42,708 nucleotides of DNA. Source: a virus. Made by a program: the position numbers and the translations under genes. How positions within the stretch are numbered: the stretch's first letter is position 1; every line of letters starts with the position of its first letter. Below the pieces are notes generated by a model that was not told the origin of the DNA, did not search any database, and worked only from the letters and a program-made list of their open reading frames with translations. Location of the stretch: positions 1 to 42,708 of the IMG/VR virus record IMGVR_UViG_3300033153_004651; one strand, written 5' to 3'. This document shows, in pieces, positions 16,347-24,258 of this stretch.

Positions 16347-16993
16347 AATAAAAACTCTTCTAACATTCCGTGTTTAATTTCTGGATAGTGAACTTTCAGC
16401 ATTGCCAGGACTGAAAGCCAGCCTCCCAGATAATTTAATTGTGCTAAATAAATTTTTCCGAGGAGCCGCTCACAGTCAACTTTTTTACCGTATTTTGTAC
16501 CACCATCAAAACCAATAAATTTTATATTCTTATATCCCATCAGTCCAGCCAAAAAATAAACCGCCCCGCTGACAGACGACGAATGATGATATAATCTATA
16601 CTCTGGAATTTTTGGGAGTTCATCACTAATCATATATTGAAAAGACCGATTACGACTAACAAAATAATATGAATTATCACTATTTAAAATATTGTTATAT
16701 AATTCAGGCTCGTTTCTGGCCTTCGTACTCCATAGATTTTTTGTTCCAAGCAATATATATTTTGCTCTATTATAAGTTTCTCTCGATCTGAGTATTGGCC
16801 GGATGTGAAAAAATAGCGAATATGTCGGCCTGTCTACTATTCTGCAAGCATCGTTTATTGTTAATATATCATATTTTTTCTGAGAGTTTAAAGCTTTTAA
16901 ATTTAATTTGTCTACACTCGGACCCTTTCCGATTACAACAATGTTATTGTTTTTTGATGGCGGTATGTCCTGTATAGTTTTTAATAATTTCAT
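16343..16993 (-). CDS. DUF115/GT29-like glycosyltransferase candidate
   Basis: The 216-residue protein starts with a Rossmann-like site, NIVVIGKGPSVDKLNL, then DILTINDACRI, and later HHSSSVSGAVYFLAG followed by NIKFIGFDGG. These blocks match, in order and spacing, those of the proteins at 11806 and 18970, so all three belong to one fold group (DUF115 / sialyltransferase-like). It lacks signal peptide and membrane spans. Members of this group are known or suspected nucleotide-sugar-dependent transferases. Donor unknown. Confidence 0.65.
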   Translation of the reverse strand: MKLLKTIQDIPPSKNNNIVVIGKGPSVDKLNLKALNSQKKYDILTINDACRIVDRPTYSLFFHIRPILRSRETYNRAKYILLGTKNLWSTKARNEPELYNNILNSDNSYYFVSRNRSFQYMISDELPKIPEYRLYHHSSSVSGAVYFLAGLMGYKNIKFIGFDGGTKYGKKVDCERLLGKIYLAQLNYLGGWLSVLAMLKVHYPEIKHGMLEEFLL

Positions 16994-17604
16994 TTTACAT
17001 TATCACAGATTAAAACCCTTTTATTATTGTTTGCCGTTGTATCTGTTAATTTAAAATTTGTTAAACGTCTCATTATATAATCCTTATTTGTCAGGCAAGC
17101 TCCCCCATAACCTTCGTCATTTTCGTAAGCATCATTAAACCTGGTGATCTCTGCATACTTAAAAATTAGACATACTTTTTTAACCTTACTATTATTTATA
17201 TCACTCAGAAAATCAATAAAATATTTTTCATCTGGAAAATGCTGTATACAGGCAATCGAGACAAAAACATCGATGTCAAATTGAGAGTAATCCTTTGGCG
17301 CTAAATACAATCTAATTTTATAACCGAGTAAAGTTAATCTCGCAAAATCAAGAGATCTTTGCGCGATGTCAATTCCGACATATTTTTTTAAACCGTAATT
17401 CTCAAATAAATATAATCCCAGATAACCACCGCCGATCCCATAGTCAATAATAATCTTGTCTTTCCAGTCGATATGATCTATAAATATTTTTCGTAAACTG
17501 GCCGCGTATGCTTTATTTTTAGGATCTGACAAATTGCGATTCGTTGTTAAATGAGCATAAGCAACGTGACACCCCTCCCAGTATTCCCTTACTTTATTTT
17601 TCAT
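16990..17604 (-). CDS. Class I SAM-dependent methyltransferase
   Basis: The 204-residue protein has motif I KIIIDYGIGGGYLGLYLF, then YVGIDIAQRSLDFAR (acidic Asp at the ribose site), and FVSIACIQHFPDEKYF as motif IV. The N-terminal WEGCHVAYAHLTT is a helix before the fold. No metal or radical motif is seen. It overlaps the GT8 gene by 11 bases and the DUF115-like gene by 4. Substrate unknown; it is the fifth methyltransferase frame in the cassette. Confidence 0.8.
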   Translation of the reverse strand: MKNKVREYWEGCHVAYAHLTTNRNLSDPKNKAYAASLRKIFIDHIDWKDKIIIDYGIGGGYLGLYLFENYGLKKYVGIDIAQRSLDFARLTLLGYKIRLYLAPKDYSQFDIDVFVSIACIQHFPDEKYFIDFLSDINNSKVKKVCLIFKYAEITRFNDAYENDEGYGGACLTNKDYIMRRLTNFKLTDTTANNNKRVLICDNVK

Positions 17605-18346
17605 ACCACTTAAACCAGATCCTTTCTATAGTATCAAATCCCTTTTCGTTTTCTGGAATATGCAGATTCTTTCTGCTGGCCTCTTCTATCTCATACGGTT
17701 TTAATGCGATATAATGCCAAACTTTAACATCTTTTACGAGGTCCTGATATCTGGCAGATTTAAAAATACGCTTCTCCATATTGTAGCGCTTGTCAAGATA
17801 TTTTATCCCACTTCCAAAATACTGATTTATCGTTTTCTGATCGGGCATGGAGTGACCACGGCGGGCAATCCTCATCAGTCCAGCATAAGTTTCTTTTTCA
17901 ATGTGCTTTTTATTTATTACAAACAGTCCTGAGTTTATCGATCTGACTAATTGATCTTTATTTCTGTTATACGCCTTACACGCTGCGAACGCATGCTCGC
18001 AATCAAAAACAGGCTTCAGATCGGCAAGCACAATCATATCCATATCTATTGATATTACTCGATCATATTCGTACTGACAGAAAGCATCAAGTTTATAATA
18101 AGTAACTCTCAATTTTTCATGAGTCCTTTTCATAGGAACGGCTTTATAATTTTTTTTATTAGGCCATTTAAAAATTATATTCGGATATAATTCTATCATT
18201 GCCTTTTTTGATATGTCGGAAAGTCCACAGTCAATAATAACAAAGTCATGATCGAACCACGGATTGAAGTGCAGAAAAGATTTAATAAAAGCTCTGAATA
18301 ATTTTATGTGATTATCATTCAGAATTGTAAACATGCATATTTTCAT
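17594..18346 (-). CDS. Glycosyltransferase family 8-type enzyme
   Basis: The 250-residue protein opens with the strand MKICMFTILNDNHIKLF, and has RVISIDMDMIVLADL (DxD metal and nucleotide-sugar site near 100), INSGLFVINKKHI (about 136-148), MPDQKTINQYF and VWHYIALKPY, the conserved blocks of GT8 glycogenin/galactosyl-type transferases. These use UDP-sugars with retention of configuration. No membrane segment is seen, so the enzyme is likely cytoplasmic. It could build the acceptor chain to which the sialic-acid-like sugar is added. Confidence 0.85.
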   Translation of the reverse strand: MKICMFTILNDNHIKLFRAFIKSFLHFNPWFDHDFVIIDCGLSDISKKAMIELYPNIIFKWPNKKNYKAVPMKRTHEKLRVTYYKLDAFCQYEYDRVISIDMDMIVLADLKPVFDCEHAFAACKAYNRNKDQLVRSINSGLFVINKKHIEKETYAGLMRIARRGHSMPDQKTINQYFGSGIKYLDKRYNMEKRIFKSARYQDLVKDVKVWHYIALKPYEIEEASRKNLHIPENEKGFDTIERIWFKWYEK

Positions 18347-18355
18347 TTAATAACC

Positions 18356-18973
18356 CTATTTAATAATTGTTATAAATTTATCATAATCTTCCTTTGTGTC
18401 AATGTCTATTTTATCTTCTATATGAAAAAAACCAGTATCATCATTGTAAAGATTATTATTAAGATTTTTATACTCACCGGCGAACGCTCCTGATATAAAA
18501 TGGCTGATTTGAAATACTTTCGGGTAGTCCTGACGTCGATATAAATTATGACTTACAATCTGCCTTCCGTCTGAATATACACACATATAAGGATGTGTCT
18601 TTGGAACCTTTGCGCATACCATAGATTTGTTATCAACTATTCTAAAAAGCTCCTCGAAGTCAGAAACGTCAGTCCATGTCCGTTCCGGATATGTCAACGA
18701 TAGATTTAAAATAAACTCGTCTTTGCTGATCTCGTATTCATCGATCGCATCAAGAATTACATCCCGGAGATTTGCCTCATCTGTGCAGAGTGACGGCTTC
18801 CGGAATATACAATTAAATTTATATTCCCTCGCCTGTTCTAAAATATTATCATCGTTAGTTGTTACAATCACATAAGCATCAGGCGGAATCATCCGCGCCG
18901 TATATTTAAAAAGTACTCTATTTTTAAGGGGGAATCCCTTTGATCCCTTGCGTGCTGGTATTATTATTTTCAT
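18356..18973 (-). CDS. neuA: CMP-nonulosonate (sialic acid) cytidylyltransferase
   Basis: The 205-residue protein starts with IIIPARKGSKGFPLKN (3-17), the CTP-binding signature of NeuA/CMP-sialate synthetases, then VTTNDDNILEQAREY, FRKPSLCTDEAN, and ends with HIEDKIDIDTKEDYDKF, where the Asp pair binds metal. Reaction: CTP plus a nine-carbon acid gives CMP-sugar and pyrophosphate. NeuA is normally about 220-230 residues, and the region after the signature is shorter here. With the NeuB-type gene in the same operon this completes synthesis and activation of the sugar; the related KdsB enzymes are less similar. Confidence 0.9.
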   Translation of the reverse strand: MKIIIPARKGSKGFPLKNRVLFKYTARMIPPDAYVIVTTNDDNILEQAREYKFNCIFRKPSLCTDEANLRDVILDAIDEYEISKDEFILNLSLTYPERTWTDVSDFEELFRIVDNKSMVCAKVPKTHPYMCVYSDGRQIVSHNLYRRQDYPKVFQISHFISGAFAGEYKNLNNNLYNDDTGFFHIEDKIDIDTKEDYDKFITIIK

Positions 18974-19623
18974 TTAAATATTTCCCCGTATGGTTTAAAT
19001 TTAAATATTTTTAAATTACTCTTCGGATTACAATTCCAGACGCGCTGCTTCCATGCTTCGAACATCATAAATTTTCTAACCTTTTTAAACATTTTGCTTT
19101 CTTCAACTCTTTTGTGATGCTCATAGTCTCCGTTAAAATGGATCCGCCCGCTGCCCTGTTCATAATAATAATCGTAACCTAAAAGAAAAATCTTTTTAAA
19201 TCCCATCTGGATCGCAAGGTTTAAAGCGATCAGGCCTGTACTTGTCGAGTGAAATAATCCTACCCTGGGATTCTCGACCGGCTCGGAACGATTCATTTTA
19301 AATATATGCAAGTTATCAATATTAAAATTCTCGTACTTTCCGGGGTCCTTATATCCGGACTCTTCGCCCGCGAAAACCATTCCTTTATAATTCTTGAAAT
19401 CAAATTTGCTTTTACTTAAAAATATTTTATCTGCAAAAACTGTTGCCGTGCTTTCAGGGTATGCCTCGACACTATGGTTGACCGTTAGCGTAAATTCATT
19501 ATCAAGGCTGGAAAGATCGAATCCATCCAGCGACGTGCCGCCTCCGATAATAAAACAACCTTTCCGATTGTTTTCCGCTGCCCAATTTTTAATCCCGAGA
19601 AATCGTTTAATCTCATTATTCAT
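18970..19623 (-). CDS. DUF115/GT29-like glycosyltransferase candidate
   Basis: The 217-residue protein has CFIIGGGTSLDGFDLSSL (23-40) and EFTLTVNHS, then HSTSTGLIALNLAIQMG with KIFLLGYDYY, the same block order as the proteins at 11806 and 16343. This is the DUF115/sialyltransferase-like group found in phages and in polysaccharide loci. The later GRIHFNGDYEHHK may take part in acceptor binding. It is the cassette gene next to the phage connector gene and overlaps it by four bases. Confidence 0.65.
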   Translation of the reverse strand: MNNEIKRFLGIKNWAAENNRKGCFIIGGGTSLDGFDLSSLDNEFTLTVNHSVEAYPESTATVFADKIFLSKSKFDFKNYKGMVFAGEESGYKDPGKYENFNIDNLHIFKMNRSEPVENPRVGLFHSTSTGLIALNLAIQMGFKKIFLLGYDYYYEQGSGRIHFNGDYEHHKRVEESKMFKKVRKFMMFEAWKQRVWNCNPKSNLKIFKFKPYGEIFK

Positions 19624-19961
19624 CGTATCCCTTGAAATCTCTCTATCCTGCTTACTATGCTTTTTGGATATCCGTCAATTATCTGTTCATCTCTATTATA
19701 AGAATATGTCCCGATCTTCTCTGACTTCATACCAGGTGATAAGTTCGCTAATTGATAACCGATCATCTGTGCCGCTACAACCTGGGAGTTCTCCGGATAG
19801 TCAACTACTGGATCGTCGTTGCTGTCCGTATTCCACGCAAGGCCGCGAATCAATAGATAATCATTTTCAACCGCTGGAATTAGCATATTTATTTGCGCAT
19901 CCTTTGCGGTTCCGGTAATTCCCAGGAATGTTTTTGCATTATCAAGTGTTATTATTGACAT
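19620..19961 (-). CDS. Head-tail connector (gp6/gp15-like)
   Basis: The 113-residue protein begins with SIITLDNAKTFLGITGTAKDAQINMLI, a helix pattern characteristic of the gp6/SPP1 gp15 connector (LExxKxxLgItgtxxDxxI); the piece quoted continues past one helix. It forms the ring under the portal. In relatives the closure protein follows at once; here the glycan cassette is inserted between this gene and 10162-10512. The start of this gene overlaps the stop of the previous one by a single base. Confidence 0.75.
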   Translation of the reverse strand: MSIITLDNAKTFLGITGTAKDAQINMLIPAVENDYLLIRGLAWNTDSNDDPVVDYPENSQVVAAQMIGYQLANLSPGMKSEKIGTYSYNRDEQIIDGYPKSIVSRIERFQGIR

Positions 19962-20167
19962 TATATTATATCCTCAATCGAGTTATTCATCTCTTCAAGT
20001 GCTTTATTTCTTTCTACATACCTAACTGTTGAAGATATATAGTTTTTTACAAAAGTCTCTAAATCCTCAACATCAACACTATCTTTATTAAGTAGTATTT
20101 TAAATGCTTCCTTCAATCGACCAACTTTCTCCTCTGGTATTGTAATACTTAAAATTATATCAGCCAT
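19961..20167 (-). CDS. Small helical protein of head region
   Basis: This 68-residue protein has a short strand MADIILSITIPEEKVGRLKE and helical remainder (VEDLETFVKNYISSTVR). One-base overlaps with both neighbours. Small proteins of this type with the start ADIxLSITIPxE occur next to head fibre or connector genes in many phages. Precise function unknown. Confidence 0.65.
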   Translation of the reverse strand: MADIILSITIPEEKVGRLKEAFKILLNKDSVDVEDLETFVKNYISSTVRYVERNKALEEMNNSIEDII

Positions 20168-21822
20168 TATGTCGCGCCTCCCAATTTATCGGCAGTATAT
20201 TCGATCGCCATTCCCTCAACTACAAATTCACCTGCTATTTCATTGACTGTCGCTGGTATTCGTCTCACCCTTATTGCAAGTGCATCACCCACCGAAGCAG
20301 CTATTGCAGACGTGTCTAGTGTAAATGCAATTTTAAATGATTTATATTGTGCGGCGGTTCCGGTATCGGTTTCTACAGGATAATCATGTGTCGATGTAGG
20401 TACAACTTCATTATTTGACATATCGCATTTTTCAACGCTGACCTGTAAATTGAATTTTTTCCCAGTATTTGCAGTATCCAACCAGCCTCCGATATAAATT
20501 GTCAGGTCAGATGATCCATCCCAATCAGGAGGCAGACACTTACAAGCAAAAAGCTCTTCGTCATCATTGTTATAAACTGGTAAACTAAAGCCAAAAAAGA
20601 CACCCCTGCTTACAAGCGTTGGAGCGCCCTGGCCGGTAATTCTTGCAAAATTAAAAGTAAATGAATCAACGATCTTGACTTTTGCAGTTCCAGCAAGTGT
20701 CAACTCGCCATCGGGGGCAAAGTTCGCATAATTTGTTGGTACACCTCCGGCACTATCGCCAATCCTGATCGCACCGTCAGCAAACAAATCCAAAAAAGTA
20801 TTTGCCTGCGAATAGACACCGATTGCGCTATCCCTTAAATAAAGTTTTTCGCCATTCTGTATTAAAATATCATCATTAAATTGGAAATAATCAGAACCGG
20901 CTATCCATGAGAATAATCCGTTATTACTGGACAACGTAAGAAAGTTCATACTTGTATTTGCGTTAATTCCAGTATTACCAAACCTGAATACATTCTGACC
21001 TACAACTGCATACTCAAACACGGGAACGCCAACGGCCGCCAGTGTCTGTAAAAACCCGGTCGATGCATTAAAATACATTCCCAGGCCGTCCACGCCCAGG
21101 CCGTCGTCATATCTAAACGCATAAAAAGATTGTAATGCTTTTTGAACTAAACCGTCAGTGCTTGTAAATGGAAACTTCGTTGCATTTCTTGAAGCATCCA
21201 ATAAAAAAACATCAGAGTGATCTGAACCGTCGCTGGTTCGGTGTGTATTATTTAACCCTACATCCGAATGATCCTTTCCGTCACTCCCTCTGTGAGTTGT
21301 ATTTAATCCAATCGCTGTAACATTGGCTGCGATGTTTGATGTATTTGTTACTACATCTGCATGATTTTTTCCGTCGCTTCCTCTGTGGGTGGTATTCAAG
21401 ACAACATCACTATGATTTTTGCCGTCACTCGTTCGATGGACAGTGTTTGCAGCGACATTCGTTTCCTTACTAATTGCATTCGTTAAAGTTGATTTCTTTT
21501 TATTATTACTATTTGCGGAATCTTCAATTAAAAATAAATCATTCCCGACAGGAATTGCTTTATTTGTTAAAGCGTTTATTTCTCCGGCGACGTCTTTGTG
21601 AAATGCATTTATAACATCGGGTGCGGCTAACCATGTACGCCCATCGGAATAATAAGGGCCTGCTGATTTGCGATTTATTAACCATACGCCGCTTGAATTT
21701 TCGACCATCCATATCTGATCTGTGACAGTACCGGCAGCCGGTAGGTTTGCGAAAACATCGACCTGACCTTTTATAATAATGTCGTCTTCTGTTATTTCCT
21801 GACCGCCGCCAATTCCATGCAT
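20167..21822 (-). CDS. Probable head fibre / structural fibre protein with THRxSDG repeats
   Basis: The 551-residue protein has a beta N-terminus (1-105), a repeated 15-residue segment NTTHRGSDGKxHSDV four times at residues 126-140, 143-157, 174-188 and 191-205, then a shaft and a C-terminal beta domain (about 390-551, ending AIEYTADKLGGAT). The repeats and trimer-like layout are typical of phage fibre proteins. The gene lies in the head module between capsid and connector, not near the tail tip, so a head fibre or collar whisker is more likely than a tail fibre. A glycan target role for such an exposed fibre is attractive but unproven. Confidence 0.6.
   Translation of the reverse strand: MHGIGGGQEITEDDIIIKGQVDVFANLPAAGTVTDQIWMVENSSGVWLINRKSAGPYYSDGRTWLAAPDVINAFHKDVAGEINALTNKAIPVGNDLFLIEDSANSNNKKKSTLTNAISKETNVAANTVHRTSDGKNHSDVVLNTTHRGSDGKNHADVVTNTSNIAANVTAIGLNTTHRGSDGKDHSDVGLNNTHRTSDGSDHSDVFLLDASRNATKFPFTSTDGLVQKALQSFYAFRYDDGLGVDGLGMYFNASTGFLQTLAAVGVPVFEYAVVGQNVFRFGNTGINANTSMNFLTLSSNNGLFSWIAGSDYFQFNDDILIQNGEKLYLRDSAIGVYSQANTFLDLFADGAIRIGDSAGGVPTNYANFAPDGELTLAGTAKVKIVDSFTFNFARITGQGAPTLVSRGVFFGFSLPVYNNDDEELFACKCLPPDWDGSSDLTIYIGGWLDTANTGKKFNLQVSVEKCDMSNNEVVPTSTHDYPVETDTGTAAQYKSFKIAFTLDTSAIAASVGDALAIRVRRIPATVNEIAGEFVVEGMAIEYTADKLGGAT
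21208..21447 (-). repeat. Four protein-level repeats (NTTHRxSDGKxHSDV) in head fibre gene
   Basis: The four copies are 15 residues each; copies 1-2 and 3-4 are spaced 17 residues, with a 14-residue insert between the pairs (TNTSNIAANVTAIG-like). The codons differ in detail, so the repeat is conserved at protein level more than at DNA level. Confidence 0.85.
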
Positions 21823-21831
21823 TTAATTATC

Positions 21832-22089
21832 CTATGAATAAGCTACTATGATCCCAGACGCTAATTCTATATTTGTAAAATTACCACCGATAACAGCTCC
21901 TACCGGAAAAGTAATTCCTGCATAACTTCCAGCACCGTCGGCGGACAGCAAGCCATCCTCCAGAACAGTGAATACCGTTGCCTCGATTATATGGATCAAT
22001 TTCCAACCGCCTTTAACCTCATCCGTATCGCTAATAATTGTTTTTATTCCTTGACCAATTGATATTGCTAATAGTTCGGTTTCCGTCAT
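21832..22089 (-). CDS. Small structural protein next to capsid
   Basis: This 85-residue protein has an N-terminal helix (TETELLAISIGQGI) and a glycine-rich beta-strand part (SYAGITFPVGAVIGGNFTNIELASGIIVAYS) that looks like a capsid decoration or fibre-associated fold. It lies between the head fibre and the coiled-coil gene downstream of the capsid. Frequent in phages of this type, possibly a head accessory. Not assigned with certainty. Confidence 0.6.
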   Translation of the reverse strand: MTETELLAISIGQGIKTIISDTDEVKGGWKLIHIIEATVFTVLEDGLLSADGAGSYAGITFPVGAVIGGNFTNIELASGIIVAYS

Positions 22090-22403
22090 GATATCACCTC
22101 TTCGGTTTCTTCTGGTATTGGTTCGATCTCATCAGGCTCAGGATCCGGTTCCGTCACTTCTGGATCCTGTACCGCTTCCGGCTTCTCGACTCTCTTGACA
22201 GAATCCTTTTCAGGTTCCGATCTCGCCTTCTTGACAAGTTCGTCGAAATGCTCCTCGGCCTTATCCTTTTTCGGTCGGCCCCTTTTATCCTTTGGCTTTC
22301 CGTCAATAAGATAATCGATTTTCTCTTCTATTATCGCAAGACGTTCTTTTATGAGATTCATTCCCTCAGACAAGATTGCTTCTTTTGTTTTATTCTGCAA
22401 CAT
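22086..22403 (-). CDS. Coiled-coil protein with basic patch and acidic Pro-rich tail
   Basis: The 105-residue protein has a helical N-terminus (1-35), a KDKRGRPKKDKAEE patch at about 39-51 that resembles an AT-hook, and an acidic tail of Pro, Glu and Asp (PDPEPDEIEPIPEE). It is just after the capsid terminator, with the strong leader AGGAGATAATTAAATG. Function unknown; a DNA or capsid contact is possible from the basic patch. Confidence 0.65.
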   Translation of the reverse strand: MLQNKTKEAILSEGMNLIKERLAIIEEKIDYLIDGKPKDKRGRPKKDKAEEHFDELVKKARSEPEKDSVKRVEKPEAVQDPEVTEPDPEPDEIEPIPEETEEVIS

Positions 22404-22420
22404 TTAATTATCTCCTATTT

Positions 22421-22449
22421 AAAATTAAAGGCGGGCTTTTACACCCGCC
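22421..22449 (-). terminator. Intrinsic terminator directly after the major capsid gene
   Basis: On the minus strand GGCGGG and CCCGCC form a 6-bp GC stem with an eight-base loop, followed by TTTAATTTT. It lies 8 bases after the capsid stop, so many capsid transcripts should end here and part read through into the genes beyond. The opposite strand also shows a T run (ATTTTTAC), so it may be bidirectional. Confidence 0.75.
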
Positions 22450-22456
22450 ATTTTTA

Positions 22457-23437
22457 CTATCCATTAGTTTTTAGAACTGCAACGCCTGTATTTTTCTTGT
22501 TAAATACTCGATCCCAGTTTCCAGCGTATTGAAGCTCGTTCATCGTTGGCATATCGTCGTCAACTGAGTTCTCGATCCATTTCCAGCCTACTGGATGGAT
22601 AAGGAATTGACGCCTTGTGAAAAGTAGATCCTCACTCTTCGGAGCGTTTCTATCAGTCTCGACAACCGTGATCCCCTGTGCTGATTCTGCCCACAAGCAC
22701 GCGCCTGGCTTAAATAGGAATGTCCAGTACTGGGTATTGGTTCCCTGCGTCTCAGTGTAAAGCTGATCGTTTACAATTACGCTCAATCCGAGATACACGC
22801 CCCATCCGATGTTTTGCGTATTCGTTGGTTCTGTATCGATCAGATTTTGCTTTAACAGCCTGGTATATACAACACTATGCATTGCAATAGTTGTATAATT
22901 ACTCAGATCCCCCAGGAGCATCGCCGCGTCAATAATTGCATCGCTTGACACCCTGTTCGCTGAGCTGACTGTTCCATCTGTGGAAATGTCATTGACCAGA
23001 TCCCCGTCGTCATTATCTTCGTTATCGTCGATAATCCCACGGATCGTCGCAAGTAGAGCAATCTGTAATTGCTCATCCCACCATTGATCAACCATCGCTG
23101 TAATTTTCTGCATTACGTTTTCACCTGAAAGTGCGCTCGCCAGTTCTTCAGCTGACCAGCCATTACCAAACAATAAACGTCTTGCAACCTGTTTCGATGT
23201 TGAAACGCCGTCAGTCGTTATCGTGTAATCTGACTGAATGGCCTGGGCTGCACCTGTCAACCTCTGAAAAAATGGAACATTAAGCGTGGTTCCGCCGCCA
23301 TTTAAAAAGGCTGCCATTTCCGAGCTTGCTTGTAAAATACCCGACCGATAAAAGCTCGTTAATTTCACGCTGTCTTCTGTGATATATCTGCTAAATACTT
23401 CTGGTACTATTACGTCTGACAATCTTGCTACTGCCAT
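22457..23437 (-). CDS. Major capsid protein
   Basis: The 326-residue protein begins with MAVARLSDVIVPEVFSRYI, the coat start used by many phages of this class, and has LLFGNGWSAEEL, VDQWWDEQLQIALLATIRG and PKSEDLLFTRRQFLIHPVGWKW, which recur in major capsid proteins of SPP1-related siphophages. It follows the scaffold gene and precedes a terminator, the normal place and setting for the most abundant virion protein. Confidence 0.85.
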   Translation of the reverse strand: MAVARLSDVIVPEVFSRYITEDSVKLTSFYRSGILQASSEMAAFLNGGGTTLNVPFFQRLTGAAQAIQSDYTITTDGVSTSKQVARRLLFGNGWSAEELASALSGENVMQKITAMVDQWWDEQLQIALLATIRGIIDDNEDNDDGDLVNDISTDGTVSSANRVSSDAIIDAAMLLGDLSNYTTIAMHSVVYTRLLKQNLIDTEPTNTQNIGWGVYLGLSVIVNDQLYTETQGTNTQYWTFLFKPGACLWAESAQGITVVETDRNAPKSEDLLFTRRQFLIHPVGWKWIENSVDDDMPTMNELQYAGNWDRVFNKKNTGVAVLKTNG

Positions 23438-23450
23438 AATTTTTCACCTC

Positions 23451-24170
23451 TTAATTTTTGGCCCGTCTATGCTCCGCTAAATGCTGATTATAGAGGGCTG
23501 GATTTTCTCTGAATAATTTATTCTGCATATCCATGTCAAATCCAGGTTTTTCATCAGCTCCAAACATAAAAGGATTTTTGATCCCGGTAAAATCGGTAGT
23601 TCCGCCGCCGGGCGGTCCCGTCTGTGCGTCTTTAATATTAAGCTTATTATTCAACTCTTCGATTTTCGTCTTGTAGGGCTTTGCGAAAGTTTCCAGGCTG
23701 TCAATATTTAGCCTGGTTATCTCGTCAGAATTACCAACTAAAAAAGTAGCCGCTGAAATATCAAGGTCTCTGTTTGCCAGTTCGAGAATAGTTAAATTTC
23801 TTCTATCGTTAAAAATTCCCTTTAATGCGCTTTCATTGACCTTTTTTTCAAGTTCAATGATCCGCAACTGTTCCGGCGTCTTTTGATCCTTCTCTGATAT
23901 TTCGAGCAATCCTGCTTTTACACCCTCGTCAACCGCTTTTTTCAGGTCAACATCATAATTATTAAGCTTAAATGCATCTACCGATTTGCTCACCTTGCTA
24001 TCATAAGCCTTTGTAAAAAATTCGTTTTTGCTGATAAATTCAGCCGCCTTTTCTTTCGAGTCTATCGCCTTTAATATTCCCGCGTCAGTTTCCAGCCCCG
24101 TCAGAAATGTCTTTGCCGCTTCCTGGTTTTCTTTTGGAAGTGCTTCAATAATTTGATTAATTGTTTCCAT
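23451..24170 (-). CDS. Scaffold protein
   Basis: This is a 239-residue, mostly helical, highly charged protein with no enzymatic motif, placed between MuF and the major capsid gene. The start METINQIIEALPKENQEAAK and the Gly-rich linker GPPGGGTTDF followed by a C-terminal ENPALYNQHLAEHRRAKN helix fit phage scaffolds, where the basic C-terminal helix binds the capsid shell. It has its own promoter immediately upstream (24226-24254) and a leader GGGGAAAAATTAAATG. Confidence 0.8.
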   Translation of the reverse strand: METINQIIEALPKENQEAAKTFLTGLETDAGILKAIDSKEKAAEFISKNEFFTKAYDSKVSKSVDAFKLNNYDVDLKKAVDEGVKAGLLEISEKDQKTPEQLRIIELEKKVNESALKGIFNDRRNLTILELANRDLDISAATFLVGNSDEITRLNIDSLETFAKPYKTKIEELNNKLNIKDAQTGPPGGGTTDFTGIKNPFMFGADEKPGFDMDMQNKLFRENPALYNQHLAEHRRAKN

Positions 24171-24225
24171 TTAATTTTTCCCCTTAGTATTTAATTTCCT
24201 AAAAGTAAATAAAATTACTGATTTC

Positions 24226-24254
24226 AATTTAATAATAATGTTACATAATGTCAA
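24226..24254 (-). promoter_or_regulatory. Sigma70-like promoter for scaffold-capsid genes
   Basis: Minus strand TTGACA (24249-24254), a 17-base gap, then TAAATT (24226-24231), preceded by the shared AAATACTTGAC element. It lies in the only gap before the scaffold gene and gives the capsid genes an extra transcription start inside the late operon. Confidence 0.65.
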
Positions 24255-24258
24255 GTAT

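Noticed and set aside
10502-19623. Cassette as a contaminating piece of host genome in a chimeric assembly
   Set aside because: Four-base and 11-base overlaps with phage genes on both sides, the same strand and the same base composition make a chimeric join unlikely; only read coverage could finally exclude it.
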